The notes: generated by a model from the letters alone, not told the origin. A stretch of DNA of 64,000 bases from Streptomyces sp. LUP47B (GCF_001746295.1 NZ_MJAH01000008.1:347197-411196); one strand, 5' to 3'; positions 31,711 through 40,737 are shown, counted from the stretch's first letter. Program-made: numbers and translations.

Positions 31711-33792
31711 GTGTCTTCGGGGGAGACCAACGGAAAGGGCCAGGACGACGCCGGTCGGCTGCTGGCCGGGCGTTATCGTGTCGTGGCCCAGCTCGGTCGC
31801 GGCGGCATGGGTGTGGTCTGGCGGGCCGTCGACGAGGTCCTCGGCCGTGAGGTCGCCGTCAAGGAACTGCGCACCTACACCGACGCCGACGGCCCCGAAC
31901 TCGCGGATTTGCGGCTGCGGATGCAGCGCGAGGCCCGTGCGGCGGCCCGGGTCCGGCATCCCGGCGTCGTCGCGGTGCACGACGTGGCCGAGGTCGACGG
32001 GCGTCCGCTGATCGTTATGGAGCTGGTCGACGGGCCGTCCCTGGACGCCGTGCTGCGCAAGAGCGGCCCCCTCGACCCACGTGAGGCGGCCGGTATCGGC
32101 GCCAAGGTCATGGACGCCCTGGCCGCCGCCCACGAAGCCGGCGTGCTGCACCGGGACGTCAAGCCCGGCAACATCCTGCTCGACCGCTCGGGCCGCGTCC
32201 TGCTGACCGACTTCGGCATCGCCACCATGGACGATCCGGGCGACGGCTCGGCCACGAACCTCACCCGCACCGGCCATCTCGTCGGTTCCCTGGACTACAT
32301 GGCCCCCGAGCGCGCCCAGGGTGCCGATCCGGGACCGGCCTCCGACGTGTGGGGCCTCGGCGCCACGCTGTACGCGGCGGTCGAGGGAGCCTCGCCGTTC
32401 CGCCGTACCTCGACCTTCTCCACCCTCACGGCGATCGTCGGCGAACCGCTGCCCGAGTCCCACCGGGCCGGCCCCCTCGGCCCGGTTCTCCAGCGCCTGC
32501 TGGACAAGCGCCCCGAGGCACGCCCGGGGGCCGGGGAGGCGCGCGAGCTGCTGCAGGCGGTGGCGGACGGGGCCGGCCCGGACAGCCCCACGACGACCTT
32601 GCGGGGTACGGCGGGTTCGGCGGGGCGGGCCGAGAGGGCGCCCGACGTTCCGGTGGCGCCGGTGGCATCGTCAGGTCTTGGGCCGACGGATCCGACGAGG
32701 CCGGGGGCGGTGCCGGGGGCTGAGCGGGACCAGGGTCCAGGTGAGCATGAATCTGCGGGGACGGTGGCGGCGCAGCCGACCGCGCGCGAGGCGGCGGCAG
32801 AGCCCGGGACTCCCGGGCATGGCACACCGGGTGCTGCGGGGCAGGTCGAGGCCGCGGCGTCGTGGTGGGTGGCGTCCGCCGGTCAGGACGGTGCTCCCGG
32901 ACAGGCCGGTCTCCCGGGGCCGGGTCCCGGGGCGCCCACCTCTCAGCACGGTGGTCCGGGGCAACCCGGGCCCTCGGAACACGGCGCCGGAGCGTTCGTC
33001 GCCGCTCCGGGACAGCCAGGGTCCCCGGCTTACGGGCACGGCGCGCCCGGGCCCCACGACCCGCTCGCGACGGGCCCCATGACCGCCGCGCCCCCACCCC
33101 GCCGCAAGGGCCGCGTCCTGCTCGTCGCCGCGGCCGTCACCGTCGTTCTCGCGGTGGCCGGAACAGCGGTCGCCGTGCTGAACAACTCGGGTGACGCCGA
33201 GGCCGACGCCCGTCCCACCCCGACCGCCCCCCTGGCGACGGCCTCCACGTCCGCCCGCACCGACGCCGACCGGTCCAGCAGTCCCGAGCCCACGGACGGG
33301 GACGGCAAGAAGACCCCGAGCGCGAAGGAGACGTCCGGCGACGGCGGGGGCTCCAAGCCCACGAGCCGGGCCTCCGCGTCCGACACGGCCGACTCCTCCG
33401 GCGGTGGCACCTCAGGGGGCGACGACTCGGACGGTTCCTCCGGCGGTAGCGGCTCGGGTGGCAGTGGCAGTGGCAGCGGCCCCGGGGACGACGGCGCCGA
33501 CACCCCGGCCCCGGCCTGCACCGCCATCGGAGGCGGCAAGTACAACTGCACCCTCTGGAAGACCGCCACGTCCTACACCGCCTCCGGTGCCCAGGCCGGT
33601 GTGCTCAACGCGGGCACCAACTACTTCTACTGTCAGTCGAACCTGGGTCGCCGCGAGACGTCCGGCGAGTGGACCAACGTGTGGTGGGCGAAGACGGACG
33701 ACGACAGCGGCAACACCGGCGTCTACGTCAGCGACGTCTACGTCAAGGGCGGGAACAACGACGAGCCGGTGCCGGGACTCCCGGTCTGCTGA
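31711..33792 (+). CDS. Transmembrane serine/threonine protein kinase
   Basis: 693 aa. Hanks-type kinase domain about 20-285: Gly loop LGRGGMGVVWRA, catalytic Lys51 (VAVKELR), HRDVKPGNILL with Asp149, DFG (Asp167), activation-loop Thr residues (TNLTRTGHLVGS), and MAPERAQG. A 180-residue Pro/Gly/Ala-rich linker follows, then one transmembrane helix (VLLVAAAVTVVLAVAGTAVA, about 467-488), a Ser/Gly/Asp-rich extracellular spacer, and a C-terminal sensor-like domain of about 80 residues with Cys at both ends (CTAIGGGKYNCTLW ... LPVC) and an SH3-like look. The outside domain may sense wall components. The 3' end overlaps the convergent gene by 55 bp. Confidence 0.93.
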   Translation: MSSGETNGKGQDDAGRLLAGRYRVVAQLGRGGMGVVWRAVDEVLGREVAVKELRTYTDADGPELADLRLRMQREARAAARVRHPGVVAVHDVAEVDGRPLIVMELVDGPSLDAVLRKSGPLDPREAAGIGAKVMDALAAAHEAGVLHRDVKPGNILLDRSGRVLLTDFGIATMDDPGDGSATNLTRTGHLVGSLDYMAPERAQGADPGPASDVWGLGATLYAAVEGASPFRRTSTFSTLTAIVGEPLPESHRAGPLGPVLQRLLDKRPEARPGAGEARELLQAVADGAGPDSPTTTLRGTAGSAGRAERAPDVPVAPVASSGLGPTDPTRPGAVPGAERDQGPGEHESAGTVAAQPTAREAAAEPGTPGHGTPGAAGQVEAAASWWVASAGQDGAPGQAGLPGPGPGAPTSQHGGPGQPGPSEHGAGAFVAAPGQPGSPAYGHGAPGPHDPLATGPMTAAPPPRRKGRVLLVAAAVTVVLAVAGTAVAVLNNSGDAEADARPTPTAPLATASTSARTDADRSSSPEPTDGDGKKTPSAKETSGDGGGSKPTSRASASDTADSSGGGTSGGDDSDGSSGGSGSGGSGSGSGPGDDGADTPAPACTAIGGGKYNCTLWKTATSYTASGAQAGVLNAGTNYFYCQSNLGRRETSGEWTNVWWAKTDDDSGNTGVYVSDVYVKGGNNDEPVPGLPVC

Positions 33793-34538
33793 ACGGTCAC
33801 GTACCGCTCCAGGCCGGACTCCGTGACCCGCTTCTCGTCGGCGAACAGCCGGGTGCCCGCCGCGCACAGCTGCCGGTCGGCGCGGGCCCGTGCCACGAAC
33901 TCCTCCGGTGTGACGCCGAACAGCGCCCGCAACCGGGCCGATCCCACGAGGAGTTCGGTCAGCAGCTCCCGCTGGCCGGGGTGGGTGCGCGCGACGCCGG
34001 TGCCGTCGTGCAGGACGCCGTGGCGGTTGACGTACGAGTGGACGCCCGGCAGGGTCACGCCGCCGGGCAGCTCGACCCGCACCTCGGGCGCGGGCAGCCA
34101 GGCGCGCCCGTAGTTGCCGTTCGGCAGCGGCACGCCCTCGCTCGCGTCGATGACGGCCAGTTGCTCGGCGTCCAGCCAGATGACGAACAACTCCCGTACG
34201 GCGTCCGGGGCGTGGAAGGGCGACGCCGACACGTATCCCATGCGGCTCACGTGCGCGGACACGCCCACGTCGACGCCGGTCACCCGTGTTTTCACCATCG
34301 GGATCGGCGAGGTGATCCCGAACTCGGCCATCTTGTGCCGCAGTTGGCCGGGACTGGCGTTGGAGCCGACCGCGAGGAGGGGAGCCCGCTCCTCGTGCAC
34401 CAGCTGGTCGTGGGGCAGCGGCACCAGCCGGTCACCGTCGAGCAGCGCGGAGTCCGCCGGCCAGGCGCCGGGATACCGCAGCGGGTGATCGCGAGGTGCC
34501 TCGGCCAGGCCGAGGGTCTCCAGGGTGAAGGCGTCCAC
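33738..34538 (-). CDS. Uncharacterised protein with a gamma-glutamylcyclotransferase-like motif
   Basis: 266 aa cytoplasmic protein conserved in Streptomyces as far as I can judge; I cannot name the family. RAPLLAVGSNASPGQLRHKM resembles the G-S-N-x-x-x-x-Q opening of gamma-glutamylcyclotransferase-fold proteins, and GNYGRAWLPAPEV plus SEGVPLPNGNY fit loops of that fold. The usual catalytic Glu cannot be placed with certainty. The C terminus (YVTVQQTGSPGTGSS) is encoded opposite the end of the kinase gene. Ends 6 bp from the LacI gene stop on the same strand, so the LacI gene may be read through into it. Confidence 0.65.
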   Translation of the reverse strand: MDAFTLETLGLAEAPRDHPLRYPGAWPADSALLDGDRLVPLPHDQLVHEERAPLLAVGSNASPGQLRHKMAEFGITSPIPMVKTRVTGVDVGVSAHVSRMGYVSASPFHAPDAVRELFVIWLDAEQLAVIDASEGVPLPNGNYGRAWLPAPEVRVELPGGVTLPGVHSYVNRHGVLHDGTGVARTHPGQRELLTELLVGSARLRALFGVTPEEFVARARADRQLCAAGTRLFADEKRVTESGLERYVTVQQTGSPGTGSSLFPPLT

Positions 34539-34544
34539 GGCTGC

Positions 34545-35594
34545 TCAGTCCGCCGGCGGCAGCTCGCCCGAGCCCCGGGTGATCAGTCGGGTCGGCAGTT
34601 CGATCCGCTCCGGTGTCAACAGTGTGCCGTCCAGCTGGCGGAAAAGCCGCTCGGCGGCGGTGCGTCCCAGTGTCGCCGCGTCCTGGGCGACGACCGTGAC
34701 GCCCGGCTGCAGCAGATCGGCGAGTTCGATGTCGTCGAAGCCGACGAGGGCGACTCGGCGGGTGTGTTCGGCGAGGACTCGGACCACGGTGACCGTCACC
34801 CGGTTGTTGCCGGTGAAGATCGCGGTGACGGGGGAGGGCCCGGAGAGCATCCCCTCGGCCGCCCGGCGCACCCGCTCCGGGTCGGTGACGCCCAGCGACG
34901 TCCAGGCGTCCGCCACCTCGATGCCGGCGTCCTCCATGGCGGCCCGGTATCCGCGCAGCCGCTCGGCGGCCGTGTGGATACGGGGCATGTCGCCGATGAA
35001 GCCGATCCGCCGGTGGCCGTGGGCGATGAGGTGGGCCACGGCGTCGCGGGCACCGCCGAAGTTGTCGGAGAGGACGACGTCGGCATCGATCCGGCCCGCC
35101 GGACGGTCCACGAACACCGTGGCCACGCCCGCCTTCAGCTCCGGCTCCAGATAACGGTGGTCGTCACCGGCCGGGATGACCACGAGGCCGTCCACGCGCC
35201 GGGCGCACAATGCCAGCACCAGTTCCTGCTCGCGCTCCGGGTCCTCGGCGCTGGAGCCGTTGATGAGCAGGGCGCCGTTGGCCCGGGCCACCTCCTCCAC
35301 CGCGCGGCTGAGGGGGCCGTAGAACGGGTCGGCGAGGTCCTCCAGGACCAGGCCGATGCTGGCGGTACGGCCCTTGCGCAGGACGCGCGCGCTGTCGTTG
35401 CGGCGGAAGCCGAGGGCCTCGATGGCCTCGCGCACCCGGTGCTCCGTCTCGGGCGTGACCCCCGGTTCGCCGTTGACCACACGGGAGACCGTCTTGAGCC
35501 CGACGCCGGCCCGCGCGGCCACGTCCTTCATGGTCGGACGGTTGCCGTACCGGGTCGTGGCGAGGCGGTCTGCTCGGCTGTGGGTGTCGGGCAC
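34545..35594 (-). CDS. LacI-family transcriptional regulator
   Basis: 349 aa from GTG 35594 (AGGAC upstream); an upstream ATG at 35639 is possible. The LacI helix-turn-helix lies at TMKDVAARAGVGLKTVSRVV and NGEPGVTPETEHRVREAIEA, followed by the hinge helix SARVLRKG. The periplasmic-binding-like ligand domain (about 80-349) contains SIGLVLEDLADPFYGPLSRA, the VDRPAGRIDADVVLSDNFGG subdomain, and VALVGFDDIELADLLQPGVT. The divergent ROK kinase gene and a perfect 12-bp palindrome between them make it the probable repressor of sugar genes, perhaps including the nearby alpha-galactosidase. Confidence 0.92.
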   Translation of the reverse strand: MPDTHSRADRLATTRYGNRPTMKDVAARAGVGLKTVSRVVNGEPGVTPETEHRVREAIEALGFRRNDSARVLRKGRTASIGLVLEDLADPFYGPLSRAVEEVARANGALLINGSSAEDPEREQELVLALCARRVDGLVVIPAGDDHRYLEPELKAGVATVFVDRPAGRIDADVVLSDNFGGARDAVAHLIAHGHRRIGFIGDMPRIHTAAERLRGYRAAMEDAGIEVADAWTSLGVTDPERVRRAAEGMLSGPSPVTAIFTGNNRVTVTVVRVLAEHTRRVALVGFDDIELADLLQPGVTVVAQDAATLGRTAAERLFRQLDGTLLTPERIELPTRLITRGSGELPPAD

Positions 35595-35677
35595 GATAAG
35601 GCGTCCTGTCCTGTGGTCGACGGGGATGCGGCGGTCCATGATTTTGTATGAGGATGTGGCGTCGAGCATAGAGCCTG

Positions 35678-35689
35678 GACAACGTTGTC
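35678..35689. promoter_or_regulatory. LacI-family operator
   Basis: Perfect 12-bp palindrome GACAACGTTGTC with the central CG pair typical of LacI/GalR sites, midway between the divergent LacI gene (start 35594) and ROK gene (start 35789). It could control both. Confidence 0.75.
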
Positions 35690-35788
35690 AGAACCGGGAG
35701 ACACTGTCCACCGCAATTGTCGGCCTGCGCCCCACCGCGAGTCCGGCCTGTCCATTCCTCAAGGTTGAACCGGGGAGAACTGACACTG

Positions 35789-36739
35789 ATGCACACCGAC
35801 CTCGTGGCTGCGCTCGACATCGGCGGCACCAAGATCGCCGGAGCGCTGGTGGACGGCCACGGCCGGATCCTGCTCCGGGCGCAGCGGGCCACGCCCGCGC
35901 AGGAGGACGGCGACACCGTGATGCGTGCCGTCGAGGAGACCCTCGGCGAGCTTACGGACTCGCCGCTGTGGGGGCGCGCGGGTGCCCTCGGCATCGGCAG
36001 CGCGGGACCGGTGGACGCCTCCACCGGCACCGTGAGCCCGGTGAACGTGCCCGGCTGGCGTGACTATCCGCTGGTCAGCAGGGTCCGTGAGGCGGCCGGC
36101 GGGCTCCCCGTCGAGCTGATCGGCGACGGTGTGGCCATCACGGCGGCGGAGCACTGGCAGGGCGCCGCCCGCGGGCACGACAACGCGCTGTGCATGGTCG
36201 TGTCGACCGGTGTGGGAGGCGGTCTGGTGCTGAACGGCCAACTGCACGCCGGGCCCACCGGCAACGCCGGGCACATCGGGCACATCAGCGTCGACCTCGA
36301 CGGCGACCCGTGCCCGTGCGGCTCGCGCGGCTGTGTGGAGCGCATAGCCAGCGGTCCGAACATCGCCCGGCGGGCGCTGGAGAACGGCTGGCGGCCCGGT
36401 CCCGACGGCGACACGTCCGCCGCCGCGGTGGCCGACGCGGCCCGGGGCGGTGATCCGGTCGCCGTGGCCTCCTTCCAGCGGGCCGCCCAGGCGCTCGCCG
36501 CCGGGATCGCCGCCACCGCGACCCTCGTCGAGATCGACATCGCCGTCATCGGCGGCGGGGTCGGCAAGGCGGGCGACGTCCTCTTCGAACCGCTGCGCAA
36601 GGCGCTGGGCGACTACGCGACCCTCTCCTTCGTCCAGCGCCTGACGATCGTGCCCGCGCAGATGGGCACGGACGCGGGGCTGGTGGGCGCGGCCGCGGCG
36701 GCGCTCGCGAGACAGGCGGACACCGCGGCGGCGGTCTGA
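35789..36739 (+). CDS. ROK-family sugar kinase
   Basis: 316 aa from ATG 35789; GGGGAG lies 11 nt upstream. ASKHA-fold kinase: phosphate-1 loop AALDIGGTKIAGALVDGHGR, phosphate-2 region MVVSTGVGGGLVLNG, the ROK signature region HAGPTGNAGHIGHISVDLDG, the zinc knuckle CPCGSRGCVE (C-x-C-x4-C), and the adenosine loop AVIGGGVGKAGDV. It phosphorylates a hexose (glucose, N-acetylglucosamine or similar) with ATP. No helix-turn-helix at the N terminus, so it is a kinase and not a ROK repressor. It is divergent from the LacI gene and convergent with the alpha-galactosidase, whose product would feed hexose metabolism. Confidence 0.92.
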   Translation: MHTDLVAALDIGGTKIAGALVDGHGRILLRAQRATPAQEDGDTVMRAVEETLGELTDSPLWGRAGALGIGSAGPVDASTGTVSPVNVPGWRDYPLVSRVREAAGGLPVELIGDGVAITAAEHWQGAARGHDNALCMVVSTGVGGGLVLNGQLHAGPTGNAGHIGHISVDLDGDPCPCGSRGCVERIASGPNIARRALENGWRPGPDGDTSAAAVADAARGGDPVAVASFQRAAQALAAGIAATATLVEIDIAVIGGGVGKAGDVLFEPLRKALGDYATLSFVQRLTIVPAQMGTDAGLVGAAAAALARQADTAAAV

Positions 36740-36785
36740 CGCCGGGCGCGGTGCGAGGCGCCGGCGAGGTCGGCAGAAACGTTCA

Positions 36786-36819
36786 CTTGGCGGCCGGGTC
36801 CACGGGCCCGGCCGCCAAG
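36786..36819. terminator. Bidirectional terminator between ROK and alpha-galactosidase
   Basis: Perfect 13-bp arms (CTTGGCGGCCGGG and complement) with an 8-nt loop. It lies 46 bp after the ROK stop and 5 bp before the alpha-galactosidase stop. Confidence 0.85.
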
Positions 36820-36824
36820 CGCCG

Positions 36825-38837
36825 TCAGCAGCTCAACCGCGCGTCCGCCCAGTCCGCGTGGTCCGAGTCGATGCCGTCCCCGCCGTCGGTGACGACGAGC
36901 CGGACCAGCCGGGCACCGGTGATGTCCGCGGTGAGCGGCTCGGCCGGCATGGCGTTGGTGAGGACGCCGGTGGACGCCACCTTGGTGCCGTCCGCCCAGA
37001 CCTCGAAGGCGACGGTGCCGTTCGCGCCCTTCTCGTCGTCGACGCCGACGGCGGCGGTGACGGTCTCGCAGGCCGCGCCCGTGTAGTACTCGACGGCGCT
37101 CTCCGCGTGCACCCCGAGCCCCTTGGCGTACACCACTCCGCCGATGGTGATCGGATGACCGTCGCCCGCGGCGCTCTCCCCGTTGCTGGTGTTGCGTTCC
37201 ACGGGACCGAAGCCGTTGGCGGCCGACAGCCACGGAAGGTCACCGAGTTCCGAGGTCCCCGCCGGCGGTGGCACCACCACGGTCGCGGTGAACGGCAGCA
37301 CGTTCTCGACCCGGACACCGGCCGGGGAGCGGTAACTCGCCTTGAGTGTCAGGTCGTACGACCCCGTCGGCGTCCCCTGTGGAGCGGTGACCGTCCACTT
37401 CGTACGCAGCGAGCGGCCCGTGGACAGGGCCTTGGAGGTGGTCGGCGAGGTCGGCTTCACGGACCAGCCCGCGGGGCCGGAAAGCCGTACGGAGACCTGC
37501 CTGGCGGGGGTGCGTCCCAGGTCGGTGACCGTGGTCGGCAGCGTGGCGGGCAGCCCCGCCTGGACCAATGGGCTGCCGTCCAGGCCGAGTTCGACGGCGG
37601 GCGGGTGCTGGTTCCACCTGCGGTCGGCGGAGACCCGTACGAGGACCGTTCCGTGCGCCGGGACGGTCGCCGAGATCGTGCCCGCGGTGTTGTAGCTCTT
37701 GTGCTGCCACAGGTCGCGCAGTGTGTACGCGGCGGCGTCGGGCAGGCCGACGGCCGCGGCGGTGGTGGCGACGCGCTGCGGGCTGCCCGTCTCGTTGAAC
37801 AGGGCGACCGCGCGGCTGCCGTCCTTCATCTCCTTGGCGACGACCCAGCGTCCGCCCTCGGAGGAGACGACGGATCCCTGCTTGCCCAGCGGGTCCTGGT
37901 CGACAGCGATGACCTCCTTGTTGCCGAGGATCTCGAAGGTCTCGTCGGAGGCCGTGCGCAGGTCGCTGCCGATGAGCAGGGGGGCCGCCATGACCGACCA
38001 CATCGAGAAGTGCGAGCGGTACTCGGTGGCCGTCATGCCGCCGTTGCCGACCTCCAGCATGTCGGGGTCGTTCCAGTGCCCGGGGCCCGCGTGCGGGGCG
38101 AGGGGCAGGTTCTGCTTGAGGATCGACAGCATCGAACCCCAGGTGTCACTGATGTCACCCGTCGTGCGCCACAGGTGCCCGACGTCGGCGGCCCACTCCC
38201 AGGGCTTGTTCTGGCCCCACTCGCAGATGCTGTAGACGATCGGTCTGCCGGTCGCCTTCAGGGCGTCGCGCATGGTCGTGTAACGCAGCTTGGCGTCCAC
38301 GCCCTGGTTGTTGCAGTTGTCGTACTTGAGGTAGTCGACGCCCCAGTCGGCGAACTGCTGTGCGTCGCTGTACTCGTGGCCCAGCGCGCCCGGGAAGCCG
38401 ACGTCGCTGCACGTCTTCGTCCCCGCGCTGGTGTAGATGCCGAGCTTGAGGCCCTTGGAGTGCACGTAGTCGGCGACGGCCTTGATCCCGTTCGGGAAGC
38501 GGGCCGGGTCCGGGACGAGCTTGCCGTCCGCGTCCCGGGCCGGCAGCGCCCAGCAGTCGTCGAGGTTGACGTACTGGTATCCGGCGTCCTTGAGGCCCTT
38601 CTCGACGAAGATGTCAGCGATCCCCTTGACCATGGACTCGTTGAACTCGGCCCGGCAGTGGGTGGAGTTCCAGTTGTTGAAGCCCATGGGCGGGGTGAGG
38701 GCCAGGCCGTCGGCAAGGGCGGGTGACGCCCGCCCCTCCTCGTTGGCGACGGCGGGAGCCCCGGGTACCGCGAACAGCAGCACGGTGAGTGCGGCGACCA
38801 TCCTTCGGGCGGCTGTGCGGGTGTGAAGGTGACGCAT
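36825..38837 (-). CDS. Secreted GH27 alpha-galactosidase with NEW3 and NPCBM domains
   Basis: 670 aa from ATG 38837 (GGAGG upstream). Signal peptide 1-31 (cleavage near AVA). The GH27 barrel follows with TPPMGFNNWNSTHC, YQYVNLDDCW, nucleophile Asp173 in LKYDNCNN and acid/base Asp228 in LWRTTGDISDTW, then the GH27 C-terminal beta domain to about 430. A NEW3/NPCBM-associated domain (about 435-545) and a C-terminal NPCBM galactose-binding module (SELGDLPWLSAANGFGPVER, then VVYAKGLGVHAES) complete it. It removes terminal alpha-galactose (galactomannan, melibiose, raffinose) outside the cell. The neighbouring LacI/ROK pair supports a sugar-use island. Confidence 0.94.
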   Translation of the reverse strand: MRHLHTRTAARRMVAALTVLLFAVPGAPAVANEEGRASPALADGLALTPPMGFNNWNSTHCRAEFNESMVKGIADIFVEKGLKDAGYQYVNLDDCWALPARDADGKLVPDPARFPNGIKAVADYVHSKGLKLGIYTSAGTKTCSDVGFPGALGHEYSDAQQFADWGVDYLKYDNCNNQGVDAKLRYTTMRDALKATGRPIVYSICEWGQNKPWEWAADVGHLWRTTGDISDTWGSMLSILKQNLPLAPHAGPGHWNDPDMLEVGNGGMTATEYRSHFSMWSVMAAPLLIGSDLRTASDETFEILGNKEVIAVDQDPLGKQGSVVSSEGGRWVVAKEMKDGSRAVALFNETGSPQRVATTAAAVGLPDAAAYTLRDLWQHKSYNTAGTISATVPAHGTVLVRVSADRRWNQHPPAVELGLDGSPLVQAGLPATLPTTVTDLGRTPARQVSVRLSGPAGWSVKPTSPTTSKALSTGRSLRTKWTVTAPQGTPTGSYDLTLKASYRSPAGVRVENVLPFTATVVVPPPAGTSELGDLPWLSAANGFGPVERNTSNGESAAGDGHPITIGGVVYAKGLGVHAESAVEYYTGAACETVTAAVGVDDEKGANGTVAFEVWADGTKVASTGVLTNAMPAEPLTADITGARLVRLVVTDGGDGIDSDHADWADARLSC

Positions 38838-38990
38838 CGTTACGTTCCTCCGAACCGGCAGAAGGTGCGATGACGGCATGTACGCGTCATTCGGTGTGGG
38901 TTAAAGGTAGGACCTGTTTGACTGTGGTGGAAGAGAGCGGCACGGCGCACGGCAGCGTGACCCATTCCGTGCGGCGACGTTGATCAGGCC

Positions 38991-39185
38991 ATGAAGAAGC
39001 GCAGCATGCTCGCCATCGCCTCCCTCGCCACCGGCTTCGTCGTCGCGGCGGTCACTCCCTCGCACGCCCTGGGCGAGGACCTCGACCACGTCGACGTCGA
39101 CAAGACCGTCAGCTCCCTCGACCACACCGTCGCCGGCGACAGTCTGGACGGAGTGGACGGGTCCGCCCTCGGGGGGAACGGCTGA
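38991..39185 (+). CDS. Small acidic secreted protein
   Basis: 64 aa. Signal peptide MKKRSMLAIASLATGFVVAA with cleavage near SHA (about residue 27). The mature part of about 37 residues is very acidic, with a near-repeated L-D-H-x-V/T-D/A pattern: LDHVDVDKTVSSLDHTVAGD and SLDGVDGSALGG. No Cys and no known family. It is followed at once by a very strong terminator, so it is a genuine monocistronic transcript. Function unknown; it might be a surface or matrix peptide. Confidence 0.7.
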   Translation: MKKRSMLAIASLATGFVVAAVTPSHALGEDLDHVDVDKTVSSLDHTVAGDSLDGVDGSALGGNG

Positions 39186-39201
39186 CGAGGCCTGCGCGGA
39201 C

Positions 39202-39242
39202 CGCGGCACCGGGGCCCTTGGACGAGGGGCCCCGGTGCCGCG
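39202..39242 (+). terminator. Strong hairpin terminator after the small secreted protein
   Basis: Perfect 16-bp arms (CGCGGCACCGGGGCCC and complement) with a 9-nt loop, 17 bp after the stop. Confidence 0.88.
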
Positions 39243-39326
39243 TTCGTGCGCCCTCATCTGCGGCTGGTTTCCGTGGCAGGGTGGAGCGGGCAAGCCTCAG
39301 GGGGCCAAACAGAAGAGGGGGAGTCC

Positions 39327-40367
39327 GTGATCGTCTGGATCAACGGCGCGTTCGGTGCGGGGAAGACCACCGCCGCACGGGAACTGATCGAACTGATCCC
39401 GAACAGCACGCTCTTCGACCCCGAGGACATCGGCGCGGCGGTCGTGCGTCTGCTGCCGCCCAAGCACCTCACCGAGGTCGGCGACTTCCAGGACCTGCCG
39501 ATCTGGCGGCGTCTGGTGATCGACACGGCGGCCGCGATGCTCGCGGAGCTCGGCGGGACCCTCATTGTCCCCATGACCCTGCTGCGCCAGGAGTACCGCG
39601 ACGAGATCTTCGGCGGCCTCGCCGCCCGCCGGATCGCCGTCCGGCATGTTCTCCTCGCTCCGGCGGAAACGATCCTGCGCGAGCGAATAGCCGGGCGGGG
39701 GACCCCGCCGACCCTTCCGCTCGGCGAGATGGGGCAGGGGCACTGGGCGTACGACCACATCGAGCCCTACCGGACCGCCCTCGCCTCCTGGCTCACCGCC
39801 GACGCCCACCTGATCGACACCGGCGCGCTCACCCCGTACGAGACGGCCGCCCGCATCGCCGAGGACCTCGGCGCCGGGACCGTGCCGGTGTGCGACATCG
39901 TGCAGACCCCCGAGCCCACCGCCGAGACCGTGGCCGCCGGGGTCCTCCTCTTCGACGAGCAGGACCGGGTGCTGCTCGTCGACCCCACCTACAAGGCCGG
40001 CTGGGAGTTCCCCGGCGGTGTCGTCGAGTCCGGAGAGGCGCCTGCCCGGGCCGGTATACGCGAGGTCGCCGAGGAGACCGGCATCCAGCTGGACGACGTA
40101 CCGCGTCTCCTCGTCGTCGACTGGGAGCCGCCCGCGCCTCCCGGATACGGCGGACTGCGTCTCCTCTTCGACGGCGGACGGCTCGACTCCGACCGGGCGC
40201 GGGCGGTACTGCTGCCCGGCCCCGAACTGCGCGGTTGGTGTTTCGCCAGCGAGGAAGAGGCCGCCGAGCTGTTGCCGCCGGTGCGCTACGAGAGGTTGCG
40301 GTGGGCGCTGCGGGCCCGGGAACGCGGGGCCGCCCTGTACCTGGAAGCCGGGGTTCCGATCGGCTGA
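39327..40367 (+). CDS. P-loop ATPase/kinase fused to a Nudix hydrolase
   Basis: 346 aa from GTG 39327, preceded by GGGGGAG. The N-terminal half starts directly with a Walker A loop (VIVWINGAFGAGKTTAAREL, Lys13) and resembles small shikimate-kinase/tunicamycin-resistance-like P-loop kinases (DPEDIGAAVVRLLP; RHVLLAPAETILRERI; the Arg-rich lid RERIAGR). The C-terminal half (about 200-346) is a Nudix domain with the full box GVVESGEAPARAGIREVAEE-TG (231-253). The two activities together suggest phosphorylation or sensing of a nucleotide-like compound plus hydrolysis of an X-diphosphate product. The natural substrate is not known. Confidence 0.85.
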   Translation: MIVWINGAFGAGKTTAARELIELIPNSTLFDPEDIGAAVVRLLPPKHLTEVGDFQDLPIWRRLVIDTAAAMLAELGGTLIVPMTLLRQEYRDEIFGGLAARRIAVRHVLLAPAETILRERIAGRGTPPTLPLGEMGQGHWAYDHIEPYRTALASWLTADAHLIDTGALTPYETAARIAEDLGAGTVPVCDIVQTPEPTAETVAAGVLLFDEQDRVLLVDPTYKAGWEFPGGVVESGEAPARAGIREVAEETGIQLDDVPRLLVVDWEPPAPPGYGGLRLLFDGGRLDSDRARAVLLPGPELRGWCFASEEEAAELLPPVRYERLRWALRARERGAALYLEAGVPIG

Positions 40368-40375
40368 TCTCCGGG

Positions 40376-40410
40376 GAGGCCCCGTCGGCATGTGGTGCCG
40401 GCGGGGCTTC
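40376..40410 (+). terminator. Hairpin terminator after the ATPase-Nudix gene
   Basis: A 15-bp stem (GAGGCCCCGTCGGCA against TGCCGGCGGGGCTTC, two G-T pairs) with a 5-nt loop, 8 bp after the stop. Confidence 0.75.
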
Positions 40411-40737
40411 GCCATGTTCGAGGCAGGTTGGACTCAGGCAAGCGGACGGCGAGAACCCGCCAAGGGAATCGTCGCGTTACCTCCATGTCAGAGCTAACGA
40501 AACGTCCCGCCCTCGCCAACTCTTGGCAACGAGCGCAAACAATCCCCTTTAGGTCATTTTCTGCCTTGACCGTCCTCTCGGCGTGTTGCGACAGTCCGCT
40601 CTGTCTCACGGCGCCGACAACGGCCGGCGACCGACGCATTTCCCCCAGGGAACCAACAGCCCCATGACGAGACCCTGTCCGCCGGCGACGGCGAAAATTC
40701 CGCGCCATCCCCAGCACATACCCGGGACGTCCGCACG
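40411..40737 (+). other. Upstream region of the oligopeptide ABC operon
   Basis: 327 bp with no full gene. It holds a TTGACC (40565-40570) that could be a -35, but without a convincing -10, and a short upstream ORF at 40664-40741 listed separately. No riboswitch or leader of known type is seen. Confidence 0.5.

Noticed and set aside
33738..33792. Overlap of kinase and uncharacterised gene ends as a frameshift sign
   Set aside because: Both reading frames are complete and convergent; a short antisense overlap is common in this genome.
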